Shown: positions 35,301 to 44,458, counted from the first letter of the stretch. The stretch is DNA of 64,000 bases from Candidatus Bathyarchaeota archaeon (GCA_005888745.1 VBBS01000029.1:52148-116147), one strand, 5' to 3'. The notes: a model not told the origin generated them from the sequence alone. A program made the numbers and translations.

Positions 35301-35421
35301 GAAACAAGAGATTTTGACAACAGCCGATAAAGTCACAATAACTACTTCGCCCCTTGGAAAACCAATTACGCTCGTAGTGGACAACACCACGGACCCCTAC
35401 ACCGTTTTGAGCGTTCAATGA
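32314..35421 (+). CDS. UPF0182-family large membrane protein
   Basis: A 1035-residue protein with about seven transmembrane segments in the first 440 residues, for example TGGLAIIAVLGIQLILL and SIIGLAFAVV-like helices, followed by a large extracytoplasmic domain of about 580 residues. Conserved UPF0182 patterns are NAPVDIIFINGTEYWVS, and in the C-terminal half LLPQLRYPETYFNTQQDVYN and FYFQTDPLQWQRNVFLQSAE. The family is common in bacteria and some archaea and its function is unknown. The likely start is TTG at 32314. No partner genes are obvious; the flanks are the NrdD-like gene and pyrB (convergent). Confidence 0.85.
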   Translation: MTEIRVGSRRPFRIGLLTGGLAIIAVLGIQLILLRQLSVFNTGLGLWVLATEFVSTAALLLALVFVGSFFSARIQRQSGSRTPWVVYCVLLGLACFAAFTLGMNNGLTFDVKYSTYATKAGINFLNLQYLNGAVIWTTLLLTALFMLSDPRISSVKGSDGKRHFYMHSKLLGILRLLSKTNLGAILQTTRRSYYESSSPRPSFDWDIGETLDHAVLSKSGKLQWNDKFPVSYPPFLAWTTIKFLLALGIAATIAIDVALRFVTIQNYLVQTNSTWLAQVQNYFSILAMRLSGTYQVSSTFGIDNVFTFEVFKFILSLIGLAFAVVGTRLGVALLANAMVGLSKRAFGMSRIALSNVFVIAALPIIFAVLGSGAWVYDVGTSFILSTLFIVMIGIAFMAGYTRTQRILRIKITRVKGLIILAIVLVSTITLPVYGTYLRAQSGQYINYQWNPAYVPTIQYTRWAYGVDSVTSADKALITSSGTQTNTLDHIRIFTNESARLNMKPLVGVNWMSIDNAPVDIIFINGTEYWVSVLQLVQAGLPNDPDVWRTQHLLLTHSEKILAVNAATTEAVDIAKIWNLTQSPQIYYGEGGLWRTADEVYLNIPGFNETHLSAYTGPPSYSGVPDYTYKGFWLYWKFFWQGRFDFANGAYGNIKALEYRDADIRISNILLPNMQLDPDPYPVVDKQGNIYLLHWVWINWQSPSDFADYPDHTDTSILRLFAATLTDMKTGDVTGYLYENGKTDYVRSFYNSMYPQWKQQMPSWLLPQLRYPETYFNTQQDVYNFYFQTDPLQWQRNVFLQSAETTRFIITPINGTLTWAAVRLVEIYHSPSQNLAGLYVAPAGARTGQVYLIRFPEGTTVIGPNSAVSAVTTDPQIKTQLTLHPDWTLGNILLYSVNGRLIYVIPYYGTQGILTVPEMVTVVDGSTKQVGHYFIVKPTDSIEVGGATTKAVNSIGISTTQITISGNLTSRDQYVDGGNSRWILGISTTAGPIHVLAKQEILTTADKVTITTSPLGKPITLVVDNTTDPYTVLSVQ

Positions 35422-35449
35422 GGGGTTATGCAAAAAATCGTCGAATGCG

Positions 35450-36400
35450 CTAGACGGCTCCAAAGACCAAGCCTAGCAGTGCCATCCTCAGCACCACGCC
35501 GTTCCCGACCTGTGGGAAATATTTCGCGTGGCTCGTTGAGTCGACACTAGAGTCTATCTCATCGACCCTTGGCAATGGGTGCATGACTATCGAGCTCTTC
35601 TTTGCTCGTGCGAGCTCATCTGATGTCAGCCGGTAGGACCCCTTGACCTTCTCGTACTCTGCTAGATCCCCGAACCGTTCCTTCTGGACCCTAGTCATGT
35701 AGATCACGTCCAACTCTTTCAGATACTGCTGCAACGAAGTGGTCTCTTCAACCTCTATTTTCTTCGAGACCTCTTCCAAGACCTCTCTCCTCATCTTTAG
35801 TATCTCTGGGGAGATGAGGACCAATTTCACCTTGTATTTCGCTAGCGCGTACGCGAGCGAGTGAACCGTCCTGCCGTATCGGAGATCCCCGATCAGTCCG
35901 ATGCTTAGACCATCAATGGCCCCGAGTTCCTTCTTGATCGTGTACAAGTCGAGCAGCGCCTGGGTGGGATGCTCCTCCGCACCAGATCCGGCGTTAATCA
36001 CTGGAACCTTCGAGAACTCGGCAGCCATTCTCGCCGCCCCCTCTAGGGGATGCCTGACCACGAGCACGTCGGCATAGTTTTCGACAACTCGCACGGTATC
36101 TGCAAGGTTCTCTCCCTTCTCGACCGATGTCCCCTTCGTCTCTGCAAATCCGAGAGCGGTCCCGCCGAGCCTCGTCATCGCGGACTCGAAGCTTAGCTTC
36201 GTGCGTGTGCTCGGTTCGTAGAATAAGGTTGCCATTATCTTTCCATGAAGCATATCGGACCTGGTTTTCACAAGTGGCTCCATGACCTGGGCCATGTCCA
36301 GAATGTGATCGATCTCTGACCGGGAGAGGTCGCGGACGCTGACTATGTCTCTGCCAGCAAAGTTAGATGTGGGCGGCATTCCGATTCCTAGCCGAGTCAA
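35450..36400 (-). CDS. pyrB: Aspartate carbamoyltransferase, catalytic subunit
   Basis: The catalytic chain of ATCase, condensing carbamoyl phosphate with aspartate in pyrimidine synthesis. The 316 residues carry the carbamoyl-phosphate motif FYEPSTRTKLSFESAMTRLG, the EEHPTQALLDLYTI loop, GDLRYGRTVHSLAYALAKYK, and MHPLPRVDEI near the C-terminus (aspartate site). The regulatory chain PyrI is encoded 9 kb away at 45159 rather than next to it. The start is ATG at 36400. It is divergent from the receiver-like gene, with 31 bp between. Confidence 0.96.
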   Translation of the reverse strand: MTRLGIGMPPTSNFAGRDIVSVRDLSRSEIDHILDMAQVMEPLVKTRSDMLHGKIMATLFYEPSTRTKLSFESAMTRLGGTALGFAETKGTSVEKGENLADTVRVVENYADVLVVRHPLEGAARMAAEFSKVPVINAGSGAEEHPTQALLDLYTIKKELGAIDGLSIGLIGDLRYGRTVHSLAYALAKYKVKLVLISPEILKMRREVLEEVSKKIEVEETTSLQQYLKELDVIYMTRVQKERFGDLAEYEKVKGSYRLTSDELARAKKSSIVMHPLPRVDEIDSSVDSTSHAKYFPQVGNGVVLRMALLGLVFGAV

Positions 36401-36431
36401 GGAGTCCTATAACTATCTTCAGAGTGAACCA

Positions 36432-36800
36432 ATGATGGCTGTACAAGTTCTCACGATAACTTCAGACCTGTTCCTCCAGTCAAGAATCATAGAGCTTGCA
36501 AAGTCATTGGGCGCAATTGCCAAGACGGTTACAAGTGAGGAAGCTCTGATCAGAGAGGCGAACTCATCGCGTCCGAACTTGGTCATACTCGACCTAGCCG
36601 CATCGGACTATGATCCGTTCTCATGTGCCAAACGGCTGAAAACTATGACACCTAAACCTAAGATCTTGGCCGTATTCCCTCATATCAGAACGGATCTCAA
36701 GCTGAAAGCTGAGACTGAAAAGGTCGATTACATTATCCCCAATTCCAGTTTCCTCAAGACTCTGAAAAGCATCCTGGAGAAAGAGGCCCGCGCCAAGTGA
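36432..36800 (+). CDS. Receiver-like protein, possibly degenerate
   Basis: About 122 residues with the alternating alpha/beta pattern of a response-regulator receiver: QVLTITSDLFLQSRIIELAK, then ANSSRPNLVILDLAASDYDP with an Asp at the phospho-acceptor position, then PKILAVFPHIRTDLKLKAET and VDYIIPNSSF, where the conserved Lys is Asn. The missing Lys suggests it is not phosphorylated normally. The ATG at 36432 (or 36435) is preferred; longer frames would overlap pyrB. It overlaps the next gene by four bases. Confidence 0.65.
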   Translation: MMAVQVLTITSDLFLQSRIIELAKSLGAIAKTVTSEEALIREANSSRPNLVILDLAASDYDPFSCAKRLKTMTPKPKILAVFPHIRTDLKLKAETEKVDYIIPNSSFLKTLKSILEKEARAK

Positions 36801-37270
36801 GCTGGATCGTCAAAGACCTCTGGGACACGCTAGGCAAACGTCGCCGAGAATTCGAGAGTCTCTGGCAAGATCGTACTCTGCGAGCCTTTGAAACCATCAA
36901 CTGGATTGCCAACGAAGTCGGCGAACGCTGGGGAGTTCTAATACAGATCAACTTTCCACCTGGCCAGGAGAGACCGGACGTCGCCCGCCTTGGGCACAGA
37001 AACCTGAGCATCCTAGTAGACAAGAATAGGAAGAAGTTCGAATCGGTAACCGAGGATGAGGTGAAGCAGGCGGCTCAGCGGATGAACCCACTCTCGTTTG
37101 ATCCGGCTCGCTTTGGTCATGAAGGATTCAGAGCAAAAATAGCATCTGGGCGGATAGACTGTTTGCCAAGCGGGGTCCATCTATGGTGCGACATAACACC
37201 CGAGGTCTTGGATTTCCTCGATTGGATCTTCGAAAACGGTTACGGACTGAACCCTGAGTCTAGTGCCTAG
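36797..37270 (+). CDS. Hypothetical protein, coupled to the receiver-like gene
   Basis: A 157-residue soluble protein starting with GTG at 36797 within the stop codon region of the receiver-like gene, so the two are translationally coupled. I recognise no family. The sequence is mixed alpha/beta with conserved-looking segments WGVLIQINFPPGQERPDVAR and CLPSGVHLWCDITPEVLDFL. Four-base overlap with the convergent next gene is also seen at the 3' end. Confidence 0.6.
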   Translation: MSWIVKDLWDTLGKRRREFESLWQDRTLRAFETINWIANEVGERWGVLIQINFPPGQERPDVARLGHRNLSILVDKNRKKFESVTEDEVKQAAQRMNPLSFDPARFGHEGFRAKIASGRIDCLPSGVHLWCDITPEVLDFLDWIFENGYGLNPESSA

Positions 37271-37605
37271 GAAACCGACATTAGCTTCTTGCCCAGTCTT
37301 CTCTCAATATCCATCTTGGCCCGCTTCAGCTGTCTAGCACGCTTGAGCAACTCGATCAAATAGTCCAAGTCAACTATTGGACGCAAAGCTGGATATTCCC
37401 ATGGAGTCTTGTTGATCTCGTCAGGATAGATCATGTACCCGTTAGGATAGTGAGTCAGCAGTATCCCCGTCGGATCTGTCTCTAGGACCTTGGAGAACTC
37501 TCGTAGGGTGTAGCCTGCCTTCTTGAGCTGTTCCAGCGCTCTGTCGAGCTCATCGCTGGCCCTCTCCAGCTCGGCAAACATCTCTCCCCTATCGCCATCT
37601 CCCAT
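37267..37605 (-). CDS. Small helical hypothetical protein
   Basis: A 112-residue protein with an N-terminal charged helix (MFAELERASDELDRALEQLK), a middle with HYPNGYMIYPDEIN, and a C-terminal helix rich in Lys/Arg (LLKRARQLKRAKMDIERRLG). No family is recognised. It overlaps the 3' end of the preceding convergent gene by four bases, and the start ATG at 37605 lies 140 bp from the end of the MFS gene. Confidence 0.5.
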   Translation of the reverse strand: MGDGDRGEMFAELERASDELDRALEQLKKAGYTLREFSKVLETDPTGILLTHYPNGYMIYPDEINKTPWEYPALRPIVDLDYLIELLKRARQLKRAKMDIERRLGKKLMSVS

Positions 37606-37744
37606 AGAATATCTGCCCCGACCCTGTTCGCGAGAAACGAGGGCTCACGGCGGGCATAAGCGTTCCTTAACCCAGACGCCCTCTCCCCCGAAACAAAGAG
37701 CTCTCTCACGATGGGGGCGAAGGGCCAAGGGCCCAGCGCCACGA

Positions 37745-39724
37745 TCAGTTGTTCGACTCTGACTTTGCCTCGGATCGTCTTCGAGTGAGAACAAGTTTCC
37801 ATACAATAAGGACCCCTCCAACGATCGCTGCCAGGGCCGGTCCTACGTACCCTGCGAGGAAGTAACCTAGAGGCGACGCGTTATGGCTTATCCATTGCTG
37901 CATGAAATAGTTCGACTGGTATTCGTTGGAGATAGCAACAAGGAGACTTACTGTGATCGCGAATTGAGTGATGATGATAGTGGTTACGGCTCGCGATGCT
38001 CCTCGACGACTAGCTCTCGCGACGATGACGGCTTTCCCGGTCTGGGATAACTTTGGGTTCGGGATTAGTAGAGAGCTGATGGCTCCAAGCGAGACGAAGA
38101 TGCCGGCCGTAAAAGCTGCCCAGCGTGCTCCCTGCGTAATTGCATCGTACAGGATTGATAGAACGGCGGGTACGTTCTTGCCAAAGAGGGCGAGAAAGGA
38201 TGGGTCGATCCCTCCAGAAAGTCCCGAGTTTAGGGCGGCTGTCAACGCGGCCCTTTGCTGCACGCTGAAACCAGCAGTACTAGTTGCGAGGTCGGCCAGT
38301 CCCACCGTGGAAATTTGGGCCACCAGAACTGCGCCAATTACAGCGATTCCGAAGGCTGAACCAATCTGCCTGACGGTATTGTTGGCTCCTGATCCTACTC
38401 CGGCCTTCTGCCAAGGTATACTCTGCAAGACGGTACTCGTAAGCTGACTAATCGCCAGACCAACCCCCGCGCCATAGATGACGAGGATCGGATACATGTA
38501 GTAGACAGGATTCGCAACGCTGATGATCTGAGACAGGCTGAAGAGCGCAATGGCCTCAAGAGCCATGCCAGTGGTGACAACCCACTTGGGTCCAAACCTA
38601 GTCGCCAGAATACCGGCTACCGGCGCAAAGATGAACACTGAGATCGCCATGGGCAGGAAGGTGAGACCAGCATTGAATGCCGATAGCCCCTTGACAGTTT
38701 GAAGAAATATTGAGATGATGAATACTGCTCCGAACTCGCCCATAGCAACAATCGTGACAGTGAATAGGCCGTACCTGAAACCCTTGAATTTGAGGAGACT
38801 GAAATCAAAGAGGGGAACCTTCCCCATCCTCAGCCGGTGGACCTCGTAGAAAGCAAACATGGAAAGTAAAACAAGCCCCGTTATGATCGAAACTAGAGGA
38901 AGTGATACCGGGTTTGAGACCGACCACGAGAACCCTCCCGCTGCGAATTCACTGTTCGGAACAATCCAACCATAGGTCTGAGCTTCAATAAAGCCGAACA
39001 AGAGACTGGACAGACCAAGAGTGATGAAGATCAGTCCGAGGTAGTCTGTGGTGTATTTTGGATCCTTGAATCGAGTTTCCTTAATCGCGAATGCGGCCCC
39101 GACGAGAGCTGTGATCCCTATCGGGATGTTGATGAAGAATGCCCATCTCCAAGTAAAATTCGGATCACTTGTGAAGTATCCTCCTAAGACTGGACCCAGA
39201 ACTGCTGCGGCGCCTGCGGTTGCGCCCCATATTCCGAAGGCGACGCCTCGCGCTTTGCCGGTGAAAGTAGTCGTCAGGATTGATAGGGTGGCGGGGGATG
39301 CCATTGCGGCACCGAATCCTTGGAGCACTCGGCCCACAAGGATCTGGGTCAGATCTTGAGAGAATCCATCAATGATCGAACCGACAATGAATAGAGAGAT
39401 TCCGGCGACGAAGATCCGTCTTCTGCCGAACTCATCACTTAGCTTTCCCCAAGTGAGAAGGAACGAACCGAAGACCAACGCATAGAGAGAGGTGATCCAT
39501 TCTAGATCCTTCAGATTGATCTTGAAGTCTACCGAGATTTGATACTGAGCGACGATCACTATTGTCGCATCAATTACGATGATTGCGAGGGAGAGGCTCA
39601 ACACGAGCAAGATGAGGAGCTGCTTGGGCTCGACCTTGACCGACCCTCCAGCCGGCGTTGTACCGGCTGGACTTGCTCCCTCCCATGTACGGCCGGATGG
39701 TTTATCCTGGCTCTCTCCTGACAT
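37745..39724 (-). CDS. MFS multidrug exporter, DHA2 (EmrB/QacA) type
   Basis: About 659 residues with fourteen or more transmembrane helices. Family motifs are IDATIVIVAQYQISVDFKIN (helix 1), LEWITSLYALVFGSFLLTWG, GKLSDEFGRRRIFVAGISLF (motif A, loop 2-3) and GRVLQGFGAAMASPATLSIL (motif C region). The C-terminal 100 residues contain one or two extra helices and a basic tail. The frame stays open to 39883, but the first 53 residues there are unlike a protein start; the ATG at 39724 is preferred. Substrates are unknown. Confidence 0.88.
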   Translation of the reverse strand: MSGESQDKPSGRTWEGASPAGTTPAGGSVKVEPKQLLILLVLSLSLAIIVIDATIVIVAQYQISVDFKINLKDLEWITSLYALVFGSFLLTWGKLSDEFGRRRIFVAGISLFIVGSIIDGFSQDLTQILVGRVLQGFGAAMASPATLSILTTTFTGKARGVAFGIWGATAGAAAVLGPVLGGYFTSDPNFTWRWAFFINIPIGITALVGAAFAIKETRFKDPKYTTDYLGLIFITLGLSSLLFGFIEAQTYGWIVPNSEFAAGGFSWSVSNPVSLPLVSIITGLVLLSMFAFYEVHRLRMGKVPLFDFSLLKFKGFRYGLFTVTIVAMGEFGAVFIISIFLQTVKGLSAFNAGLTFLPMAISVFIFAPVAGILATRFGPKWVVTTGMALEAIALFSLSQIISVANPVYYMYPILVIYGAGVGLAISQLTSTVLQSIPWQKAGVGSGANNTVRQIGSAFGIAVIGAVLVAQISTVGLADLATSTAGFSVQQRAALTAALNSGLSGGIDPSFLALFGKNVPAVLSILYDAITQGARWAAFTAGIFVSLGAISSLLIPNPKLSQTGKAVIVARASRRGASRAVTTIIITQFAITVSLLVAISNEYQSNYFMQQWISHNASPLGYFLAGYVGPALAAIVGGVLIVWKLVLTRRRSEAKSESNN

Positions 39725-40297
39725 TTGAAACGGCCCACATTTGTTCGGGGTAATCAAACATTCCCGTCGGGGAAGCCGGGCGGACCTACGAGGTGTGAAA
39801 CATCTAAGAACTCGCTGGAAAGGCAGCATCTCAGATTGCCAAAGGATCTTCACACACACCGCTATAGAATCCCTCCAGGACATGAAGTTCGTCTGAAATA
39901 TGTTGACCCAAACGATACTTCCGGTTTCGCGGGAAAAGATGATGATGAACTGAAAGAGTCAAAGAAACTCAACGAGAAGCTTGGGCAGCTTCAAGAGATG
40001 CTTTACGCAGAGCACGAACAGAAAGTCCTAGTTGTTCTACAAGCTGTTCTACAAGCGATGGATACTGGCGGTAAAGACGGAGTCATAAACCGGGTTTTTC
40101 AGGGACTCAATCCCCAGGGAGTCGGCGTCGCACACTTCAAAGAACCAACTCCTAGGGAACTAGATCCTGGTTTCCTGTGGCGAGAACACAAACAAGTGCC
40201 CGGAAAGGGAGAACTAACGATTTTCAATCGAAGTCATTACGAAGGCGTCCTAATCGAGAGAGTTCACAACCTTGTTCCTGTACGCCTGGGACCGTGA
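39725..40297 (+). pseudogene. Polyphosphate kinase 2 (PPK2) lacking its C-terminal third
   Basis: The frame carries the N-terminal two thirds of PPK2: YRIPPGHEVRLKYVDPNDTS, LYAEHEQKVLVVLQAVLQAM, the Walker A MDTGGKDGVINRVFQGLNPQ, then FKEPTPRELDPGFLWREHKQ and FNRSHYEGVLIERVHNLVP. Normal PPK2 proteins of this class have 260 to 300 residues and continue with a lid domain and further catalytic Arg/Asp residues; here a stop follows VRLGP. The DNA after it shows no PPK2 frame, so a deletion is likely. The extra N-terminal 45 residues before HRYRIP have no similarity. Activity is doubtful. Confidence 0.65.
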
Positions 40298-40613
40298 CGA
40301 AACAGTGACCCCGCCATTCGTGTTCGAGACTGTCATCGAGGAAGGGTCGTTGCCGCTCTGGGAAACCGAGGATTGATAGGGAGTAAAGTTCTTCCTGGTA
40401 AGTGAGACGGATGGGCCGAGGAACATGAGCTCGAAGCTGAGGCTAAGCCGCCTTCCTTAAGCCTCTTTCCGGGCAGTACGACCGTCAGCGCAAATCGTTC
40501 TCTTCTTCGTAACTATTTTTCGAACATTCCTTTTCATAGTGACCCCCCGGGGGCGGTCGATTTTCCTACGCCCACCCTTCACGAAACACTCTAGATTTGA
40601 GTCAACCTGGAAC

Positions 40614-41849
40614 ATGGGTGAAAGACAACGCGTCCGGGGAAACCTGCACGGGGCACGGGGCCTTCAAATAAGCGCCAGCTATGATTCTAGCGGTAAGTCT
40701 TCTCGAATGCGGACCCTCGTAGCAGAATGCAAGATTCCCACAGCTCCCTCCCGGTACGAGGAGGTTGAGACCATGGCCGAGAGCATAGGTTACGAGGTAA
40801 TCGATACCATCGTCCAGCACCGGAAAAGTCTTCACCACACCTACTGCGTTGGACCCGGAAAACTGGAAGAGATCAAAATGCTCGTCGTCGAGAACGATAT
40901 CGAAGCAGTTGTCTTCGCCAACACTCTCCCAAGCGCGCAAGTTTTCAAGATCCAGCGGGTCCTCGGCGGAACAGACATCAAAGTAATCGACCGCAATCTC
41001 CTCATCCTCGAGGTCTTCGATAAGCGCGCCATGACAAAAGAGGCAAAACTACAGATCGCCCTGGCAAAGCTCCGGTACACCTTCTCCTGGGGCAGAGAAT
41101 TCCTAAGACTCGAAGGCATTCTAGGGGGACAGGTCGGGTGGAGCGGGCCCGGAGACTATCCCTACCACGACTATGAGAGGACGGCCAAAAAGCGGATCGC
41201 GAACATGGAGAAGGAACTGAGAGACGTCTACTCAAAAAAGAGCCTGCTCAGAGACCACCGGCGAGAACGAGGCTTCCCAATAGTAGCGTTAGCCGGCTAC
41301 ACGCAGAGTGGAAAAACCACGTTCTTCAACCGAATGTCCGCCGAACACAAAGACACTGGCCTAGGACCCTTTACCACCCTGTCCACGTTCGCAAGAAGAA
41401 TTGACCAGAACAACGGTGGTGACAATTTCAGTTTCATACTCATCGACTCGATCGGCTTCATCGAAGATATGCACCCGACAATCCTTAAAGCATTCAACAC
41501 GACCCTCGGCGAGATATCGAATGCAGACCTAATCCTCCTATTCGTCGACGTCAGCGAGGACCTTGAATCGGTCTTCAGAAAACTGACGGCCTCAAAGGAG
41601 ATTCTCGAGAAGATAGCTGCCAAGGTTCCCTTGGTCATCTGCGCGAACAAAACAGACCTCTGCAATGACAGCCGGCTTAAAGAGGGAAAGAAACTGATTT
41701 CCCGGACATTCGAGGGGGTTACACTCGTCGAGGTAAGCGCTTTGAAGGGGAACAATACTGAGGAGGTTGTAAGGCAGGCCTACAATCACCTCAATGGATC
41801 TGTCTCTCTTGCTCCTAGCAGCTCTCTAGAGTTGCACTCCTCTCCATAG
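40614..41849 (+). CDS. hflX: GTPase HflX
   Basis: Ribosome-associated GTPase, with the N-terminal HflX domain (YEEVETMAESIGYEVIDTIV; HTYCVGPGKLEEIKMLVVEN; VIDRNLLILEVFDKRAMTKE; QIALAKLRYTF) and the G domain at about residues 215-380: G1 AGYTQSGKTTFFNRMSA, G3 LIDSIGF, G4 ICANKTDL. A long helical linker precedes the G domain. The frame is open to 40539 and the first three Met codons are 40539, 40614 and 40707; the family sequence begins near 40707, so the start is uncertain. TATA-like sequence lies near 40510. Confidence 0.9.
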   Translation: MGERQRVRGNLHGARGLQISASYDSSGKSSRMRTLVAECKIPTAPSRYEEVETMAESIGYEVIDTIVQHRKSLHHTYCVGPGKLEEIKMLVVENDIEAVVFANTLPSAQVFKIQRVLGGTDIKVIDRNLLILEVFDKRAMTKEAKLQIALAKLRYTFSWGREFLRLEGILGGQVGWSGPGDYPYHDYERTAKKRIANMEKELRDVYSKKSLLRDHRRERGFPIVALAGYTQSGKTTFFNRMSAEHKDTGLGPFTTLSTFARRIDQNNGGDNFSFILIDSIGFIEDMHPTILKAFNTTLGEISNADLILLFVDVSEDLESVFRKLTASKEILEKIAAKVPLVICANKTDLCNDSRLKEGKKLISRTFEGVTLVEVSALKGNNTEEVVRQAYNHLNGSVSLAPSSSLELHSSP

Positions 41850-41908
41850 TAGATCTCGGGAAATCCTAAAATTCTTCATTGCTATTAGTTGGAGATGGGA
41901 TGTTCTAA

Positions 41909-42877
41909 GTGGAATTAAGGAAACTTCAGCGAACACCAGATGGAACTTTCCTGGTCACCATCCCTAAGGCATGGGCCAAACGCGTCGGACTCGACCAAGG
42001 GTCCGTCGTTTCCTACGAAGAACGACAGGACGGGAGACTCCTCCTGTCCCCGAGAATTGACGAGGAGAGGCCCCCCCTCGAGGTCATATTGGAAGCATCT
42101 CCCTTCGTCAGACGGGAGATAATCGAGCGATATCTTCTCGGATACGACATAATCCGGATTCAATCGAAGGACAGTTTGTCGCCAGAGACAAGGGACGAGG
42201 TCCGCAAAACGACGAAACGGCTTGTAGGGCTGGAGGTGTTAGAGGAGGACGCGAAGAAGATCTTATTGCAATGTCTGATGGAGCCTTCGCTACTCAACCC
42301 GGAGCGTATACTGCGAAGGCTGGAAATGCTGTCCATGCCCATGCAGATAGATGCTGTCCAAGCCTTTGTAGATTCCAACGCCGAGCTTGCTAACGGTGTC
42401 GTTGAGAGAGATGAGGAAGTGGACCGATGGTACTTTCTTTTAGTCCGACTGGTCAGAGCGGCTATCGCCGACACGTACCTGCTCGAGAAGATCAAGGTCT
42501 CCTCAGTCGACTGCCTAGACTTCCGCCTCCTAGCAAGCTACATCGAAACATTCGCTGACTACTCCGTAACCGTCGCCGAGAACACCCAAGACAAGATACC
42601 TGTTCCAAAGGAACAACAGACGCTATTCCAGAAGATCGGAGCCTCGGTGAGTACGATGTACAAGGACGCGGTCGGGTCTGTCCTCTCACGAGACCTCAAG
42701 CTGGCCTCATCCGTAAGTCCGAGGTTCAAAGAGACCAAGAAGATCCTTGCGGAGGCTGAGACAAGCATAGCAAGAGCCCCGCGTCCCATTGTCAACCACC
42801 TCGTCGCCGCACTCATAGCCCTGAATAGAATGTGCGAGGTTTCCGTGGACATATCCGACCTTACGATTACAAGGTAA
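41909..42877 (+). CDS. AbrB/PhoU-family regulator
   Basis: A 322-residue archaeal protein: an N-terminal SpoVT-AbrB-like DNA-binding swapped-hairpin (MELRKLQRTPDGTFLVTIPK, then AWAKRVGLDQGSVVSYEE) followed by two PhoU-like helical bundles (about residues 100-320, with REIIERYLLGYDIIRIQ and MQIDAVQAFVDSNAELANGV). Proteins of this architecture are named phosphate uptake regulators in archaea. Start is GTG at 41909. It is 72 bp upstream of the DP1 gene on the same strand. A PiT phosphate transporter lies far downstream at 63782. Confidence 0.88.
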   Translation: MELRKLQRTPDGTFLVTIPKAWAKRVGLDQGSVVSYEERQDGRLLLSPRIDEERPPLEVILEASPFVRREIIERYLLGYDIIRIQSKDSLSPETRDEVRKTTKRLVGLEVLEEDAKKILLQCLMEPSLLNPERILRRLEMLSMPMQIDAVQAFVDSNAELANGVVERDEEVDRWYFLLVRLVRAAIADTYLLEKIKVSSVDCLDFRLLASYIETFADYSVTVAENTQDKIPVPKEQQTLFQKIGASVSTMYKDAVGSVLSRDLKLASSVSPRFKETKKILAEAETSIARAPRPIVNHLVAALIALNRMCEVSVDISDLTITR

Positions 42878-42949
42878 CAGACGCTGGCCTCGCGATAACC
42901 GGATAAACCGCAGTTACGTATCAGATAGGGTTTCCAGGAAAGGGTCGCG

Positions 42950-44458
42950 ATGTCTGAAGAGAGGAAGAGGGCAATCAGCACCATACTGGAAGCAGGTTTC
43001 CAGATGGAAAGCGACGCTTTCAAAGCCCTAATGGAGCTCAGCGCCGCTGGCCAACTCGACCCTCTAGTCAAAGAGGTCCTTCGAGTCGCCGGAACCGTGG
43101 AACCACGACCCTCATCCATAAGCAGAGATCTCGTTCTCAAAGCGGCCGAACAGCTAGACCTCTCCGGGAAGGGCGTGAAGACAGAGGGTGCTGGTTTGGG
43201 ACATGGCCGACGTTTTGCTGAGGATCTTGAGTCTCGACTAGAAGTTGTCTCGGACCCTACGGGCAAACTCGGAACGACCGGCGCATTCGATGACTTTCTC
43301 CATTATTTCAGAAACCGTTTCGACAAGATGAGCCTCCTCTTCAGGCAGAGAATGGACACCCGAAACGCCGGAACAATTTCTGACGCGCTTTCAGGCGGAT
43401 CAAATGGTCGAGGCCGTTTCATCTGTATGGTCCTCGACAAGAGAGAGAAAGGCGACAGGATCTTTCTGACAGTTGACGACTATGAGGATGAAGCCACTGT
43501 ACTCGTTGGGCGGCAGAACTCCGCGGTGTATGAGATGGCGAGGAAGATAGTCAGGGACCAAGTCATCTACATCCAGGCCCGGAAGAGCGCCGGTCCTCTT
43601 TTGATCGCGGAAAGCATCGTCCTCCCGGAGGTACCGGATAGAAAACCGGCCCACTCCAACGAGGAGGTCTTTGCCGCGCTAGTGTCTGACGTTCACGTCG
43701 GAAGCAAGGTGTTTCTCGAGGACGAGTTCCGCCGGGTTCTAAGCTGGTTGAAAGGAGAAGTCGGCACACCGAACCAGCGCGAAGTCGCCGAGAGAGTGAA
43801 GTATGTTCTGATCGGGGGTGACCTTGTCGACGGGATCGGAATCTATCCTCGCCAAGAGGTGGACCTAGCTGTCCCCGACATCTATGAACAGTATCGATTG
43901 GCAGCTAAATTCGTCAGTCAGATCCCAGAGTACATGGAAGTGGTCCTGATACCTGGAAACCATGATGCGGTACGCCAGGCGCTGCCGCAACCTGCTATCC
44001 CGAAGGATTTTGCTGGACCTGTTTATGACTCGCGGAAGATTGTTTCGCTCGGGGATCCAGCGGAGGTTCGCTTGCACGGGGTCCACTTTCTACTCTACCA
44101 TGGAACTAGCCTCATGGATATTCTCAGCGGGGTTCCTGGCCTAGACTATCAGCGTCCAGTAGAGGTTATGGAGTATCAGCTACGGGCCCGGCATCTATCT
44201 CCGGAGTATGGGAAAACGACTCCGATCGGTCCCGAACAGGAGGACTTCCTAGTGGTGGATCGGGTTCCAGATGTTTTCACATCAGGACACATTCATGTTT
44301 CAGGAGCCGGCGTTTACAGAGGAACAACAATAGTCAATAGCGGTGCATGGCAGGGGCAGACGGACTATCAGAAACGGATGGGATTAGTCCCCAAGCCGGG
44401 AATCCTTCCCGTTGTTAACCTGAAAACCCTTGATGTCAAGATGATTAACTTCCAGTAG
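42950..44458 (+). CDS. polB: DNA polymerase D small subunit (DP1)
   Basis: The 502-residue proofreading subunit of the archaeal replicative polymerase PolD. The C-terminal half is a calcineurin-like phosphoesterase with motifs SDVHVGSK, GGDLVDGIG, PGNHDAVRQ and TSGHIHVSG, all metal-binding residues present, so 3'-5' exonuclease activity is expected. An OB domain precedes it (residues about 140-230) and the N-terminal 100 residues are helical. Presence of DP1 argues against a classical crenarchaeote. The large subunit DP2 is not in the window. Start ATG at 42950. Confidence 0.95.
   Translation: MSEERKRAISTILEAGFQMESDAFKALMELSAAGQLDPLVKEVLRVAGTVEPRPSSISRDLVLKAAEQLDLSGKGVKTEGAGLGHGRRFAEDLESRLEVVSDPTGKLGTTGAFDDFLHYFRNRFDKMSLLFRQRMDTRNAGTISDALSGGSNGRGRFICMVLDKREKGDRIFLTVDDYEDEATVLVGRQNSAVYEMARKIVRDQVIYIQARKSAGPLLIAESIVLPEVPDRKPAHSNEEVFAALVSDVHVGSKVFLEDEFRRVLSWLKGEVGTPNQREVAERVKYVLIGGDLVDGIGIYPRQEVDLAVPDIYEQYRLAAKFVSQIPEYMEVVLIPGNHDAVRQALPQPAIPKDFAGPVYDSRKIVSLGDPAEVRLHGVHFLLYHGTSLMDILSGVPGLDYQRPVEVMEYQLRARHLSPEYGKTTPIGPEQEDFLVVDRVPDVFTSGHIHVSGAGVYRGTTIVNSGAWQGQTDYQKRMGLVPKPGILPVVNLKTLDVKMINFQ

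Noticed and set aside
42559..43266. A 235-residue frame antisense to the PhoU-like and DP1 genes
   Set aside because: Covers two well-supported genes on the other strand and has no recognisable pattern.
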